From Thiotrichaceae bacterium (GTDB lineage Bacteria > Pseudomonadota > Gammaproteobacteria > Thiotrichales > Thiotrichaceae), in the NCBI GenBank assembly GCA_027009095.1, contig JALVDG010000033.1:1-5379 (forward strand): DNA of 5,379 nt, in the 5' to 3' direction. Of this stretch, positions 1 to 5,379 are shown one piece after another. Numbering within the stretch: the stretch's first letter is position 1; each line of letters starts with the position of its first letter. A program made the position numbers and the translations under genes. The notes below the pieces were generated by a model, which saw only the letters and a list, made by a program, of their open reading frames with translations, was not told the DNA's origin and did no database searches.

Positions 1-986
1 ACGGTATGAATCAACATCATGGGTGCGCGTACTCTTACACCTGCTACTTCGGTTTCAAAGGTACGCTCAAATTCACCATTGTAGTGGCTGACATCGGTAG
101 AAGTTCCGCCCATATCAAAACCAATTAACTGAGTATAATGGGCTAATTCACAGGTACGCACCATGCCAACAATACCACCTGCGGGACCTGAAAGAATCGC
201 ATCCTTACCCTGAAATAAGTTTGCATCCGTTAATCCACCATTTGACTGCATAAACTTTAATATGCCCGTAAAATCATTATTATTTTTTACTTTTAAAGCA
301 TCTGCTACTTGATTGATATAACGACGTAAAATAGGGCTAAGATAAGCATCAACGACCGTTGTGTCACCACGAGAAACCAACTTCATTAAAGGGCTGACTT
401 TATGGCTAACAGAAATTTGATGAAAGCCAATCTCCTTTGCTAATTGTGCTAACAGCTTTTCATGCTGCGTAAAGCGATAAGCATGCATTAAAACAATGGC
501 AATAGAACGATAGCCAGCATTAAATGCTTTTCTTAGATCAGCTTTAGCTTTGTTTATATTGAGAGGTGTTAGTACATCTCCCTGAGCGTTAAGCCGTTCC
601 TCTACCTCAATCACCTCTTTATAAAGCATTTCAGGCAGTTTAATATCAAGCGCAAAAAGATCAGGGCGGGTTTGATAAGCAATGCGTAAAGCATCAGCAA
701 AACCTTGAGTAATTACAAGTAGAGTGTTGGCACCTTGCCGCTCCAATAAGGCATTAGTAGCAACCGTTGTCCCCATTTTAATCACAGAAATTTTTTCGGT
801 AGGAAGAATATCACCTTTTTTAACACCTAATAAACGACGTATACCCTCGATAGCTGCATCTGGGTACTGGTCAGGGTTTTCAGAAAGAAGTTTATATGTT
901 TGCAATTCACCAGAGGGAGCAAGTGCGACAATATCTGTAAACGTACCACCACGATCAACCCAGAACTCCCATGTTTTAGTTGTCAT
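1..986 (-). CDS. 5-oxoprolinase / hydantoinase A-type protein, N-terminal part (C-terminus beyond window)
   Basis: The 328 residues present match the start of ATP-dependent 5-oxoprolinases and N-methylhydantoinase A proteins, cytoplasmic enzymes that use ATP to open the ring of 5-oxoproline or hydantoins. The nucleotide-binding motif DRGGTFTD is at residues 11-18. [13 protein letters not shown], at 71-83, is typical of the Hydant_A_N domain. The second domain (Hydantoinase_A) begins around residue 200 and shows SGPAGG at 266-271 and [12 protein letters not shown] at 289-300, an ASKHA-type phosphate-binding signature. Single-chain 5-oxoprolinases have roughly 1,200 residues and separate HyuA subunits roughly 700, so most of the protein lies off the left edge. 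The opening [16 protein letters not shown] resembles the long oxoprolinase form, but the fused B domain cannot be seen. The ATG at 984-986 is chosen because the conserved motif follows within 11 residues and GGA lies 6 nt upstream. It begins 147 bp after the rpn stop, so it is probably transcribed separately. The family is secure, the exact substrate inferred. Confidence 0.93.
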   Translation of the reverse strand, partial: MTTKTWEFWVDRGGTFTDIVALAPSGELQTYKLLSENPDQYPDAAIEGIRRLLGVKKGDILPTEKISVIKMGTTVATNALLERQGANTLLVITQGFADALRIAYQTRPDLFALDIKLPEMLYKEVIEVEERLNAQGDVLTPLNINKAKADLRKAFNAGYRSIAIVLMHAYRFTQHEKLLAQLAKEIGFHQISVSHKVSPLMKLVSRGDTTVVDAYLSPILRRYINQVADALKVKNNNDFTGILKFMQSNGGLTDANLFQGKDAILSGPAGGIVGMVRTCELAHYTQLIGFDMGGTSTDVSHYNGEFERTFETEVAGVRVRAPMMLIHT

Positions 987-992
987 GGTTAT

Positions 993-995
993 TCC
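993..995 (-). promoter_or_regulatory. Weak ribosome binding site of the oxoprolinase gene
   Basis: GGA on the minus strand lies 6 nt before the ATG at 984-986. It is short, but it is the only purine-rich match at the right distance, and it supports that start codon. I could not find a convincing sigma-70 promoter in the 147-bp gap upstream. Confidence 0.4.
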
Positions 996-1080
996 ATAGA
1001 GTGTTTAGATAGTTTTTAGAGATAGTTTTGATAAAAAATAGAAGGGAAGTTCTGAGCATATAGATGACCAAAATATTGAT

Positions 1081-1118
1081 GATTATTCACTGTGCTGTAG
1101 TGAAGTCACGGATTCAGG
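1081..1118 (-). repeat. Truncated end of the MITE-like element (inverted copy)
   Basis: Read on the minus strand from 1118, this matches the left end of the element at 2603-2640 at about 33 of the first 36 positions, including the 18-bp terminal repeat CCTGAATCCGTGACTTCA. Similarity stops near 1081. No opposite terminal repeat is found further left before the oxoprolinase gene, so this is a solo end or decayed copy. It contains a perfect 6-bp hairpin, TTCACT (1086-1091) with AGTGAA (1099-1104), which the complete copy has with one mismatch. It lies 15 bp after the rpn stop codon and may act as part of that gene's 3' end, although no T-run follows it on the minus strand. Confidence 0.7.
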
Positions 1119-1133
1119 TTTATTATAATATGA

Positions 1134-1994
1134 CTAACGAAGTGCTTTAATTTCATCAACGGATAAACCTGTCTTTTTAGATATTGTTTCATCATCAAGT
1201 ATATCCAAAAGATTTTTAGCAATTTCAAGTTTTGTTAACTTCGCTCCCTGTTTCATCCCTTGCTCCATCCCTTGCTCCATTCCTTGTTCTCTCGCTAAAG
1301 CTAATGCGCCTTTTTGTATACGAATATAATCATAGCGTTTTTCTTGTAACTCCAGCTCTTCTTTAGTCAGCGCAGCTTCATTAACGGTTTCAAAGGCTTC
1401 TTTTATACAGGGCTCTGATAAAGTCTCAGGAATATAGTCTAAATCACCTGCATTCTTTAAAAAATAGATCCATTTATCTTTGGTATTATCTAATGTTTCC
1501 AGTGTTTTTTTAAACTTGGGGAGCTCTACAAAAATTAGCTCAACATCATCGGAGTATTCGATAAAGCGTTTGCGTTCAATGAGTCTGAAGTGGCTAATCC
1601 ACTCTTGTGTATCGTCGAACATACGAAAATCTGTAAAGGTGAGGGCGATGACGGGGTTGACAAGCTGGTAAGCTTCACCTCTTTTTAATTGTTGTGAATA
1701 TTGCTTTGCCGCATTATATAAGATGCGTTTTTCAAAGCCTTTTACGTTGAGTACCTGCATTTCTATAATGACATGCTTGCCATTAGCAAGTTGTGCTTTT
1801 ACATCAACGAAGGTGTCTTTCATTCCTTTCAATAGAGGGATTTGGTAGGGATCAACAATATCTAAGTGAGTTATTTTATTGCTTTCATCATAATCTAGGA
1901 TAGCGTTTAAGAAACTGATTAAAATAGGCACAGACTCTTTTGATCCGAAGACTTTTTTAAATGCATAGTCTGTTTTTACATCAAGAAATTTCAT
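1134..1994 (-). CDS. Rpn family recombination-promoting nuclease / putative transposase (PD-(D/E)XK)
   Basis: The 286-residue protein has the features of the Rpn/PDDEXK_2 family. In E. coli, RpnA-E are DNA endonucleases that raise RecA-independent recombination. Some genomes label them transposases, although they have no DDE transposase core. The N-terminal motif DYAFKKVFG (residues 9-17) is diagnostic. The nuclease core is TFVDVKAQLANGKHVIIEMQV, where D64 and E78-x-Q80 fit the family's metal-binding D...ExQ pattern. A helical region follows, with a low-complexity linker EQGMEQGMEQGMKQG (236-250) and a short C-terminal helical domain ending in EIKALR. Length and motifs are those of a complete, intact gene. 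The ATG at 1992-1994 is chosen because MKFLDVKTDYAFKKVFG is the usual family start. Its Shine-Dalgarno is poor, but an extended -10 lies just upstream. It stands alone with gaps on both sides. Biological role here is inferred from family only. Confidence 0.92.
   Translation of the reverse strand: MKFLDVKTDYAFKKVFGSKESVPILISFLNAILDYDESNKITHLDIVDPYQIPLLKGMKDTFVDVKAQLANGKHVIIEMQVLNVKGFEKRILYNAAKQYSQQLKRGEAYQLVNPVIALTFTDFRMFDDTQEWISHFRLIERKRFIEYSDDVELIFVELPKFKKTLETLDNTKDKWIYFLKNAGDLDYIPETLSEPCIKEAFETVNEAALTKEELELQEKRYDYIRIQKGALALAREQGMEQGMEQGMKQGAKLTKLEIAKNLLDILDDETISKKTGLSVDEIKALR
1254..1289 (-). repeat. 12-bp in-frame tandem repeat inside rpn (three units)
   Basis: Three consecutive 12-bp units (plus-strand catcccttgctc, the same again, then cattccttgttc with two changes) encode the EQGM repeats of the Rpn linker. 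A degenerate fourth unit precedes them at about 1242-1253. The unit length is a multiple of three, so slippage would change linker length without breaking the frame. EQG-type linker repeats are common in this family. Confidence 0.85.
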
Positions 1995-2025
1995 TCGCTT
2001 ATAACCGTTAATTCATACTGAACTC

Positions 2026-2034
2026 ATTATAACA
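2026..2034 (-). promoter_or_regulatory. Extended -10 promoter of rpn
   Basis: The minus strand reads TGTTATAAT, a perfect TATAAT preceded by the TGn extension, 31 bp before the rpn start codon. No good -35 hexamer lies 17 bp further upstream, where the sequence is TAAATA. That fits an extended -10 promoter, which can work without one. Transcription would start near 2019 and leave a short leader of roughly 25 nt. Confidence 0.55.
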
Positions 2035-2075
2035 TGCTACTTTCATATTATTTATTGCAATAGGTACCAACCTTA

Positions 2076-2158
2076 CTCTATTTTGTTCGAGTTCAAGGCA
2101 AAAGGGCGGATTTCAGTATAAATGAGCACTTTTAACGCGGAAATCGGGCAAAATAGAG
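2076..2158. repeat. Imperfect palindrome in the ABM-rpn gap
   Basis: The outer arms CTCTATTTTG (2076-2085) and CAAAATAGAG (2149-2158) are perfect 10-bp inverted repeats. A second pair, GATTTC (2109-2114) and GAAATC (2140-2145), is nested inside, with unequal spacers. No T-run follows on either strand, so this is not a standard intrinsic terminator. It occupies most of the gap between the ABM stop and the rpn promoter and could be a small repetitive intergenic element or a structured 3' region of the ABM transcript. Only one copy is visible here. Confidence 0.45.
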
Positions 2159-2182
2159 GGCAAGCTGAGTAGTTACAGAAAA

Positions 2183-2485
2183 CTATAAGAATATACTTAC
2201 TTCTTTTCGAGTTTCTGTTTCCATATTGGCAATGCTGCCAAAGTGCTTCATCATTTCATCTGCACCTTCTTGAGACATAAGATTTTTCATGAATTTTTCT
2301 TGGTGTTCTTTACTTTCCCATTTAACGATACAGTAGACTCTGCCATCCGTATCAATGCCTGAGTCTCGGCTGATAAAGCCTTCTGCTTTGGCAATATCGG
2401 TATCAATATGTTTTGATAGTTCCTTCCAGTTGTCTAGCTGTCCTTCATGTAGTTCAAAAGATTCAATAATTGTATAGGGGGTCAT
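2183..2485 (-). CDS. Antibiotic biosynthesis monooxygenase (ABM) domain protein, small dimeric alpha/beta-barrel
   Basis: This is a 100-residue soluble protein with no signal peptide or membrane segment. The pattern is that of the ABM/dimeric ferredoxin-like fold: a first strand YTIIESFEL (4-12), a helix with DNWKELSKHID (18-28), AEGFISRDSGIDTDGRVYCIVKWES (34-58) with the conserved W56-E-S, a helix HQEKFMKNL (61-69), and a final strand near METETRKEVSIF (88-99). Such proteins include quinol monooxygenases and heme-degrading enzymes, but many are uncharacterised. I see no residue set that fixes a substrate or proves catalysis, so the call is fold-level only. The ATG at 2483-2485 is supported by the purine-rich GAGAGAGA at 2493-2500. 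It starts 117 bp beyond the MITE-like element and ends 189 bp before rpn, so it is probably a single-gene unit. A stand-alone stress or quinone-related role would be speculation. Confidence 0.75.
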   Translation of the reverse strand: MTPYTIIESFELHEGQLDNWKELSKHIDTDIAKAEGFISRDSGIDTDGRVYCIVKWESKEHQEKFMKNLMSQEGADEMMKHFGSIANMETETRKEVSIFL

Positions 2486-2492
2486 GTATTAG

Positions 2493-2500
2493 TCTCTCTC
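2493..2500 (-). promoter_or_regulatory. Ribosome binding site of the ABM gene
   Basis: GAGAGAGA on the minus strand ends 7 nt before the ATG at 2483-2485. It fixes that start, since no other in-frame start with a comparable site lies nearby. Confidence 0.6.
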
Positions 2501-2532
2501 GTATTTATTAATAGAAATTAGAATATACAGAG

Positions 2533-2568
2533 ACACTACTGACAGCATTGTGTCAGTAGTGTGTTTTT
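2533..2568 (+). terminator. Strong 12-bp hairpin, intrinsic-terminator-like
   Basis: ACACTACTGACA (2533-2544) pairs perfectly with TGTCAGTAGTGT (2551-2562) around a 6-nt loop, followed on the plus strand by GTGTTTTTAAAAA. The T-run is on the plus strand, yet no plus-strand gene is seen upstream. On the minus strand the hairpin is followed by the weaker T-rich TCTCTGTATATTC. Removing the 198-bp element at 2603-2800 and one target copy would put this hairpin about 40 bp after the GH-like gene's stop. It may therefore be that gene's original terminator, working in both directions. It also lies in the upstream region of the ABM gene, so a leader attenuator or operator remains possible. The structure is certain, the direction of action is not. 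Confidence 0.6.
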
Positions 2569-2597
2569 AAAAATCATTATTTATACAAAGTATTGAT

Positions 2598-2602
2598 ATA
2601 AT
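2598..2602. repeat. Left target-site duplication ATAAT of the MITE-like element
   Basis: ATAAT immediately precedes the left terminal repeat and is repeated exactly at 2801-2805, right after the other end. A 5-bp match in AT-rich DNA could arise by chance, but its exact fit to both ends supports transposition. Confidence 0.6.
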
Positions 2603-2800
2603 CCTGAATCAGTGACTTCACTACGGCACAATGAATAAGCTATTGATTCATCACGGGTTTAAAAAATACCCGCTTGCGCTAAAGCATAATTGAGTACAGT
2701 AGTGCTCACTAAACCTAAGGGTGAAGCTAATATTTTTTAAAATCCCGTGCTAAACCAATATTTTATCCCCTGTTATCCGCATTGAAGTCACGGATTCAGG
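2603..2800. mobile_element. 198-bp MITE-like element, non-autonomous, no coding capacity
   Basis: The ends are inverted repeats of 18 bp with one mismatch: CCTGAATCAGTGACTTCA at 2603-2620 against the complement of 2783-2800. Nested inside are a second inverted pair, CACGGGTTTAAAAAATA (2652-2668) with 2731-2749 (two-base gap), and an inner one, TGAGTAC (2691-2697) with GTGCTCA (2702-2708) around the loop AGTA. The whole unit could fold into one long branched hairpin. It contains no credible open reading frame and is flanked by ATAAT duplications. These are the marks of a MITE that would be moved in trans by a transposase not encoded here. The Rpn protein nearby is not a DDE transposase and there is no reason to think it moves the element. 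I do not recognise the terminal sequence as a named IS family. A fragment of a second copy is at 1081-1118. Confidence 0.75.
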
Positions 2801-2805
2801 ATAAT
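2801..2805. repeat. Right target-site duplication ATAAT
   Basis: This is an exact copy of 2598-2602. Its last base, 2805, is also the last base of the TAA stop codon (plus-strand tta, 2805-2807) of the GH-like gene. The insertion therefore touches that stop codon but leaves it intact. Confidence 0.6.
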
Positions 2806-4418
2806 TAGAAAAACCGCTTCAAAGCTCGATACTTAGGTGCTTTGTTATCGGGCTGATTGATATGCTCTTTAATTCCCCAGCTTCCATAAAATTGATAGGT
2901 TCGTGGCGATGAGAATACTGTAAATAGCTGATTGCCAGTGATACGCCCCCAATTTTGTAAAAACTCGATATACATTTTTTCCATTGGATTTGCGCGGTTT
3001 GCACCAATCAAAAAAGGATTAGGGTAGTCTCTTGTTGAGTGAGTACCAGGAGCGACGAGGTGTTGTCCGCCTTCGTAGGCGATTAATTGAACCTTATATT
3101 TTCTGGCGACCTTCATTTGCTTCTCTAACATCTTATAAACATTATCCATAGAGTAGGGGTTTTTAGGGTCTTTTAATAATCGGAACACATCAGGTACGGA
3201 CTTAATACCTTTTAGATTACGTTGATGAACGTAAAAGTAAGGCGCAATAGCAAAAGCATCAATATGTTGATAGGCATTCATATACTTAAGCAATAATTCT
3301 GTCATTTTAGGGCTAGCTGCAAAGCCACTTAATACTCGAGTAATGCGCTGTGATCCACCATAGACTTGCTCCCAGATTCGCATCACCTCTAAACTACGTT
3401 TAACGTAAAACTTATGCCCTGCCTGCGCTCTATCCTTATCAAGCCCTTGTTTAATGCCCATTGTTTTTGTGTAATGCGCTTGCGTAAATGCACCATTCCA
3501 CGTTTCGTTAGTATACTCAATATAAGGTTTTAAATGAGGACGTAAATTCTTTTTTACATACATGGCGTATTGACGAATAAAGTTATTGTCTGCGGCATGT
3601 GGCATATTAAACCAAGGATTAGCATTAAGTTTATTAGCAAGCTTAACCATAACTTCTAACGGCGCACCACGTACCCCTTCTTTACCTGCCCATGTTGCCT
3701 GTGACATATGCGGCATACTATTCCAAGAGCTGATAGGATTGCGTGTAATACCCGACATATTCATAAAGCGTATGACGCGAAAGTTACGCATAAAATTTAA
3801 ATAGTCAGGATTAAATAAAATGGTGTCGTAATGCTCCTCAAACGAAAGATAATTACCGCCACAGGCACGCTCATTTGCTACACGACGATAAGGATTATTT
3901 GCACAAATTCCCCCCGGAGGTAACAAGCGAATATTACGCAAGTAGTTTTGAGGATTGCTTTTAATAATACTAATGGTTACTTTAAAAAATTTATCAGCAC
4001 CCGAGCGAATACTAATAATTTCTTTACCTGCTGATTTACTAATAAGTTTCGCATCATCACCATATTGTAGTGTACCTTCACCATCATAAAGTACCGTGTA
4101 ATTACCTTCTGGAATCGTACCTGCTGGCAACCAATGAATCACATTGCTTCCTGCAACACCGCCATTTAAGTTACGAGGCCAGCCATCTTTGTCGTAGACA
4201 ATATTACCCTTAGTCAGTTTGCGCGACTCATTAAAGGGCAGAGCTTGTTTAAACAAATTAATAAAAGGAACGCTAGAGTCAACTTGCATAACCTCATTGG
4301 TATTCATGCCCAATAGAGGTTTACCACCTGCATATAAATTAGAGCTAAAAACTAAGAGTAAAAGTAATGACGAAATGCTAGGGCGCATAATAAGACGCTT
4401 GAGAAAATTTAAGTTCAT
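2805..4418 (-). CDS. Secreted clan GH-A-like glycoside hydrolase (putative cellulase-type protein)
   Basis: This 537-residue protein has a clear signal peptide: basic MNLNFLKRLIMRP, hydrophobic SSLLLLLVFSS, and likely cleavage after LYA at residue 30. It is thus predicted to act in the periplasm or outside the cell. Residues 31-165 appear beta-rich, with GTIPEGNYTVLYDGEG (100-115). A TIM-barrel-like domain follows from about 195 to 520. YIEYTNETWNG (299-309) carries the N304-E305 pair typical of the clan GH-A acid/base, and IAYEGGQH (446-453) offers E449 as nucleophile at the end of a later strand. RFMNMSG (217-223) and NPWFNMPHAAD (267-277) fit other barrel strands. C172 and C186 could form a disulfide. 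Similar proteins are often annotated as cellulose-binding or cellulase-like, but substrate and GH family are not settled. The first ATG is preferred, with GAGAAG 3 nt upstream. M11 lacks such a site. It is 140 bp from der and probably independently transcribed. Confidence 0.8.
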   Translation of the reverse strand: MNLNFLKRLIMRPSISSLLLLLVFSSNLYAGGKPLLGMNTNEVMQVDSSVPFINLFKQALPFNESRKLTKGNIVYDKDGWPRNLNGGVAGSNVIHWLPAGTIPEGNYTVLYDGEGTLQYGDDAKLISKSAGKEIISIRSGADKFFKVTISIIKSNPQNYLRNIRLLPPGGICANNPYRRVANERACGGNYLSFEEHYDTILFNPDYLNFMRNFRVIRFMNMSGITRNPISSWNSMPHMSQATWAGKEGVRGAPLEVMVKLANKLNANPWFNMPHAADNNFIRQYAMYVKKNLRPHLKPYIEYTNETWNGAFTQAHYTKTMGIKQGLDKDRAQAGHKFYVKRSLEVMRIWEQVYGGSQRITRVLSGFAASPKMTELLLKYMNAYQHIDAFAIAPYFYVHQRNLKGIKSVPDVFRLLKDPKNPYSMDNVYKMLEKQMKVARKYKVQLIAYEGGQHLVAPGTHSTRDYPNPFLIGANRANPMEKMYIEFLQNWGRITGNQLFTVFSSPRTYQFYGSWGIKEHINQPDNKAPKYRALKRFF

Positions 4419-4558
4419 AGGCTTCTCGATATTTGTTTATAAATAAGGTTGATATTATTGCAGTAGAGCTTTTTAAAATGAAATAATCGTTAAGTCTTGA
4501 TAGATCAACAGCCCTTAAGTTTAGTTCAAAAATAACTGCTCGATGTACTAGAAATTCC
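4419..4558. other. der to GH-like gene intergenic region, no clear element
   Basis: This 140-bp AT-rich gap must hold the 3' end of der and the promoter of the GH-like gene. The best minus-strand promoter candidate is a TAATAT about 40 bp before the start codon, with only a weak -35. A short dyad TTGATAGATCAA (4497-4508) could be an operator half-site pair or chance. The GH gene's ribosome site GAGAAG is at 4422-4427. I found no convincing intrinsic terminator for der. Confidence 0.35.
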
Positions 4559-5379
4559 TTACTTCCTCTTTCTGTTTTTTAATGATGATTTATAAGGTGT
4601 TTTACGTTTTTGTCGCCATTCTTGTGACTTAGACAGACGAGCACGTTTCTTGGGTGCTTTAAAAGGGTTATCACCTGTCTTAAACTCAATACGCACTTGT
4701 GTCCCTTTAAGCTGTAAAACTTTGCGATAATAATTCATTAAATAACGTTTATAACTATTGGCAATACGCTTGGTTTGATTACCATGAATAATAATAGTAA
4801 AGGGGTTGCTTCCCCCTTGGTGTGCATAACGTAATTTAATTCGATGCCCACTACTAATCGGGAGTTGATGCATTTGCACTGCTGTTTGTAGTATTTTTGT
4901 CATACGCGATGTTGATACCTTAATCATCGCAGACTCATAAGCCTCGTGTACCGACTCAAATAAGTGTCCGACACCTGTACCATGTAATGCTGAGATAAAA
5001 TGCTGATCTGCAAAATCAAGAAAAGGGAGTTTAACCTCTAGTTTTACTTTTATTTGCTCACGCGCATAGCTATCCAAGCCATCCCATTTATTAATCGCCA
5101 GCACTAATGAGCGACCAGCATCTAAAATTAGCCCGAGTAAATGCGCATCCTGATCCGTAATACTCTCATGAGCATCAAGCAGCATAATAACAACATGCGC
5201 TTTCTCGATAGCATCCAATGTTTTAACAATACTGAATTTCTCAATTGCTTCATTTACCTTGCTACGACGACGCACACCTGCGGTATCAATAAGTGTGTAC
5301 TTTTGACCATCTCGCTCAAAAGGTACAAAGATACTATCGCGTGTCGTACCAGGTTTATCAAAAGCAATGACGCGCTCTT
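4559..5379 (-). CDS. der: Ribosome-assembly GTPase Der (EngA), C-terminal part
   Basis: The last 272 residues of Der, an essential GTPase with two tandem G domains and a KH-like domain that acts in 50S subunit maturation. The fragment covers most of the second G domain. G2 is GTTRDS (fragment residues 10-15), G3 is DTAG (31-34), G4 is NKWD (96-99) and G5 is SALHG (129-133). Its Walker A (G1) motif would lie just beyond the right edge. The KH-like domain spans about 156-236, with the very conserved [19 protein letters not shown] and [13 protein letters not shown] stretches, then a basic tail ending KNRKRK. E. coli Der has 490 residues, so roughly the first 220 are missing here. The frame stays open to the window end, so the GTG at 5273-5275 is an internal valine (DTAGV), not a start. 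No frameshift or missing motif is seen. In many gammaproteobacteria der follows bamB, which would be off the right edge. Confidence 0.98.
   Translation of the reverse strand, partial: ERVIAFDKPGTTRDSIFVPFERDGQKYTLIDTAGVRRRSKVNEAIEKFSIVKTLDAIEKAHVVIMLLDAHESITDQDAHLLGLILDAGRSLVLAINKWDGLDSYAREQIKVKLEVKLPFLDFADQHFISALHGTGVGHLFESVHEAYESAMIKVSTSRMTKILQTAVQMHQLPISSGHRIKLRYAHQGGSNPFTIIIHGNQTKRIANSYKRYLMNYYRKVLQLKGTQVRIEFKTGDNPFKAPKKRARLSKSQEWRQKRKTPYKSSLKNRKRK

Noticed and set aside
724..999. Plus-strand open frame of 91 codons
   Set aside because: It lies opposite the strongly conserved start of the oxoprolinase gene and has no recognisable domain, so it is a shadow frame.
1081..2800. A composite transposon moved by the Rpn protein
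   Set aside because: Rpn proteins are PD-(D/E)XK nucleases with no demonstrated cut-and-paste activity on inverted repeats, and the left repeat is a truncated relic facing the wrong way for an outer end.
2603..2800. CRISPR-like or riboswitch interpretation of the repeated, structured region
   Set aside because: There are no regularly spaced direct repeats or spacers. The region lies downstream of one gene and carries terminal inverted repeats with a target duplication, which fits a MITE better.
2819..3007. Minus-strand 62-codon frame inside the GH-like gene
   Set aside because: It overlaps the 3' end of the intact 537-residue gene in another frame. The main frame carries the conserved content and shows no frameshift.
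4219..4446. Plus-strand open frame of 75 codons over the GH-like gene start
   Set aside because: It lies antisense to the signal peptide region, with no family features, and is explained by the codons of the real gene.
4497..4508. TTGATAGATCAA dyad as an operator
   Set aside because: Arms of only 5 bp in AT-rich DNA, with no regulator gene nearby and no second copy, so chance is as likely.
4559..5275. Reading Der as a complete 238-residue protein starting at GTG
   Set aside because: The frame continues upstream with the G2 and G3 motifs to the window edge, and the GTG encodes the valine right after DTAG.

Overview
This is an AT-rich stretch of bacterial chromosome, with GC around 40% by eye. 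The C-terminal half of the GTPase Der is closest in wording to gammaproteobacterial Der, so a gammaproteobacterium is my best inference. No ribosomal RNA or other lineage marker is present to confirm it.

All five protein genes lie on the minus strand, so the window reads from right to left. They are: der, a housekeeping ribosome-assembly GTPase whose N-terminus is cut by the right edge (4559-5379); a complete secreted protein with a signal peptide and the look of a clan GH-A glycoside hydrolase (2805-4418); a small antibiotic-biosynthesis-monooxygenase-fold protein (2183-2485); a complete Rpn/PD-(D/E)XK family nuclease (1134-1994); and the N-terminal 328 residues of an ATP-dependent 5-oxoprolinase/hydantoinase whose C-terminus is cut by the left edge (1-986). 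Every gap between genes exceeds 100 bp and each gene has a different kind of role, so these look like single transcription units rather than one operon or pathway.

The structure that gene calls do not explain is in the gaps. Between the GH-like gene and the ABM gene sits a 198-bp non-coding element (2603-2800). It has 18-bp terminal inverted repeats (17/18 identical), nested internal palindromes and a perfect 5-bp direct repeat ATAAT on both sides, which are the hallmarks of a MITE. It lies directly against the stop codon of the GH-like gene and appears to have pushed that gene away from a strong 12-bp hairpin (2533-2562). A 38-bp relic of one end of the same element lies in inverted orientation just after the rpn gene (1081-1118), so the rpn and ABM genes are bracketed by inverted copies. 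A further imperfect palindrome lies between the ABM and rpn genes (2076-2158).

I see no CRISPR array, tRNA, rRNA or recognisable defence or secretion system. The best candidates for something undescribed are the MITE family and the precise family and substrate of the GH-like protein.
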